DNA of 5,022 bases from Thermoplasmata archaeon (GTDB lineage Archaea > Thermoplasmatota > Thermoplasmata > Thermoplasmatales > Thermoplasmataceae). Location: positions 1-5,022 of the forward strand of contig JAJYDZ010000175.1 in the NCBI GenBank assembly GCA_021790415.1, given 5' to 3'. The notes beneath the pieces are model-generated. The model did no database searches, was not told where the DNA came from, and saw nothing but the letters and a program-made list of their open reading frames with translations. How positions within the stretch are numbered: position 1 is the first letter of the stretch; the number at the start of each line of letters is the position of its first letter. Positions 4,931-5,022 of this stretch are shown piece after piece. A program made the translations under genes and the position numbers.

Positions 4931-5022
4931 TTACACACTGAATCTTGATGGAGAGAAGAGATCAAATTCTTCAGGTATTTTCCCCCCATCAATCAGTATG
5001 GAAGCCAGCTTTCCCATTTCAC
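4931..5022 (-). CDS. FAD-dependent oxidoreductase (DAO family), C-terminal 29 residues, cut by window edge
   Basis: On the minus strand, 29 codons run from the window edge to a TAA at 4931-4933 and encode EMGKLASILIDGGKIPEEFD followed by LFSPSRFSV. This matches the recalled C-terminal pattern of DAO-type flavoproteins (glycine/sarcosine oxidase, D-amino-acid dehydrogenase and relatives): a helix with G-x-L-A-x-x-I-x-x-G, then a short linker and a final F-S-P-x-R-F. The N-terminal FAD-binding Rossmann domain lies outside the window, so the substrate cannot be assigned. The gene converges on the Gfo/Idh gene and need not belong to the same pathway. The identification rests on a short fragment. 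Confidence 0.65.
   Translation of the reverse strand, partial: EMGKLASILIDGGKIPEEFDLFSPSRFSV

Overview
The window is AT-rich and compact, and it is archaeal in character. It has a TrmB-family regulator, a LacS-type GH1 glycosidase and an archaeal-type GH12 glucanase. It also has TATA-like boxes about 21-26 bases upstream of start codons, as expected for leaderless transcripts. Taken together this suggests a Thermoplasmata/Thermoplasmatales-like heterotroph (Picrophilus/Ferroplasma/Cuniculiplasma range of base composition), but that placement is an inference and no taxonomic marker is present.

Layout from left to right. The left edge (1-168, minus) holds the first 56 codons of a GH1 beta-glycosidase. 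Next, on the same strand, are a GH12 endo-beta-glucanase (280-1107) and a TrmB-type sugar-sensing regulator (1174-2199). A gap of about 430 bases (2200-2633) holds the trmB promoter and no convincing gene. An MFS transporter (2634-3809, minus) is divergent from a Gfo/Idh/MocA oxidoreductase (3930-4883, plus), and they share a promoter region of 120 bases. The right edge (4931-5022, minus) is the last 29 codons of a DAO-family FAD oxidoreductase, separated from the Gfo/Idh gene by an A+T-only hairpin that probably terminates both genes.

The genes read as a beta-glucoside/beta-glucan utilisation locus. The MFS protein would take up sugar or oligosaccharide, GH12 and GH1 would cut it to monosaccharides, Gfo/Idh would oxidise a sugar or sugar derivative, and TrmB would sense sugar and control expression. 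Two observations stand out. First, the GH12 enzyme has no signal peptide and is rich in charged residues, so it looks cytoplasmic, whereas well-known archaeal GH12 enzymes are exported. Second, a palindrome CTAT-N5-ATAG occurs exactly twice, both times in promoter regions (trmB, and the MFS-Gfo/Idh divergent region), with degraded copies in front of GH12 and GH1. It is a candidate operator for the local TrmB protein. No mobile element, CRISPR array, tRNA or rRNA was seen.
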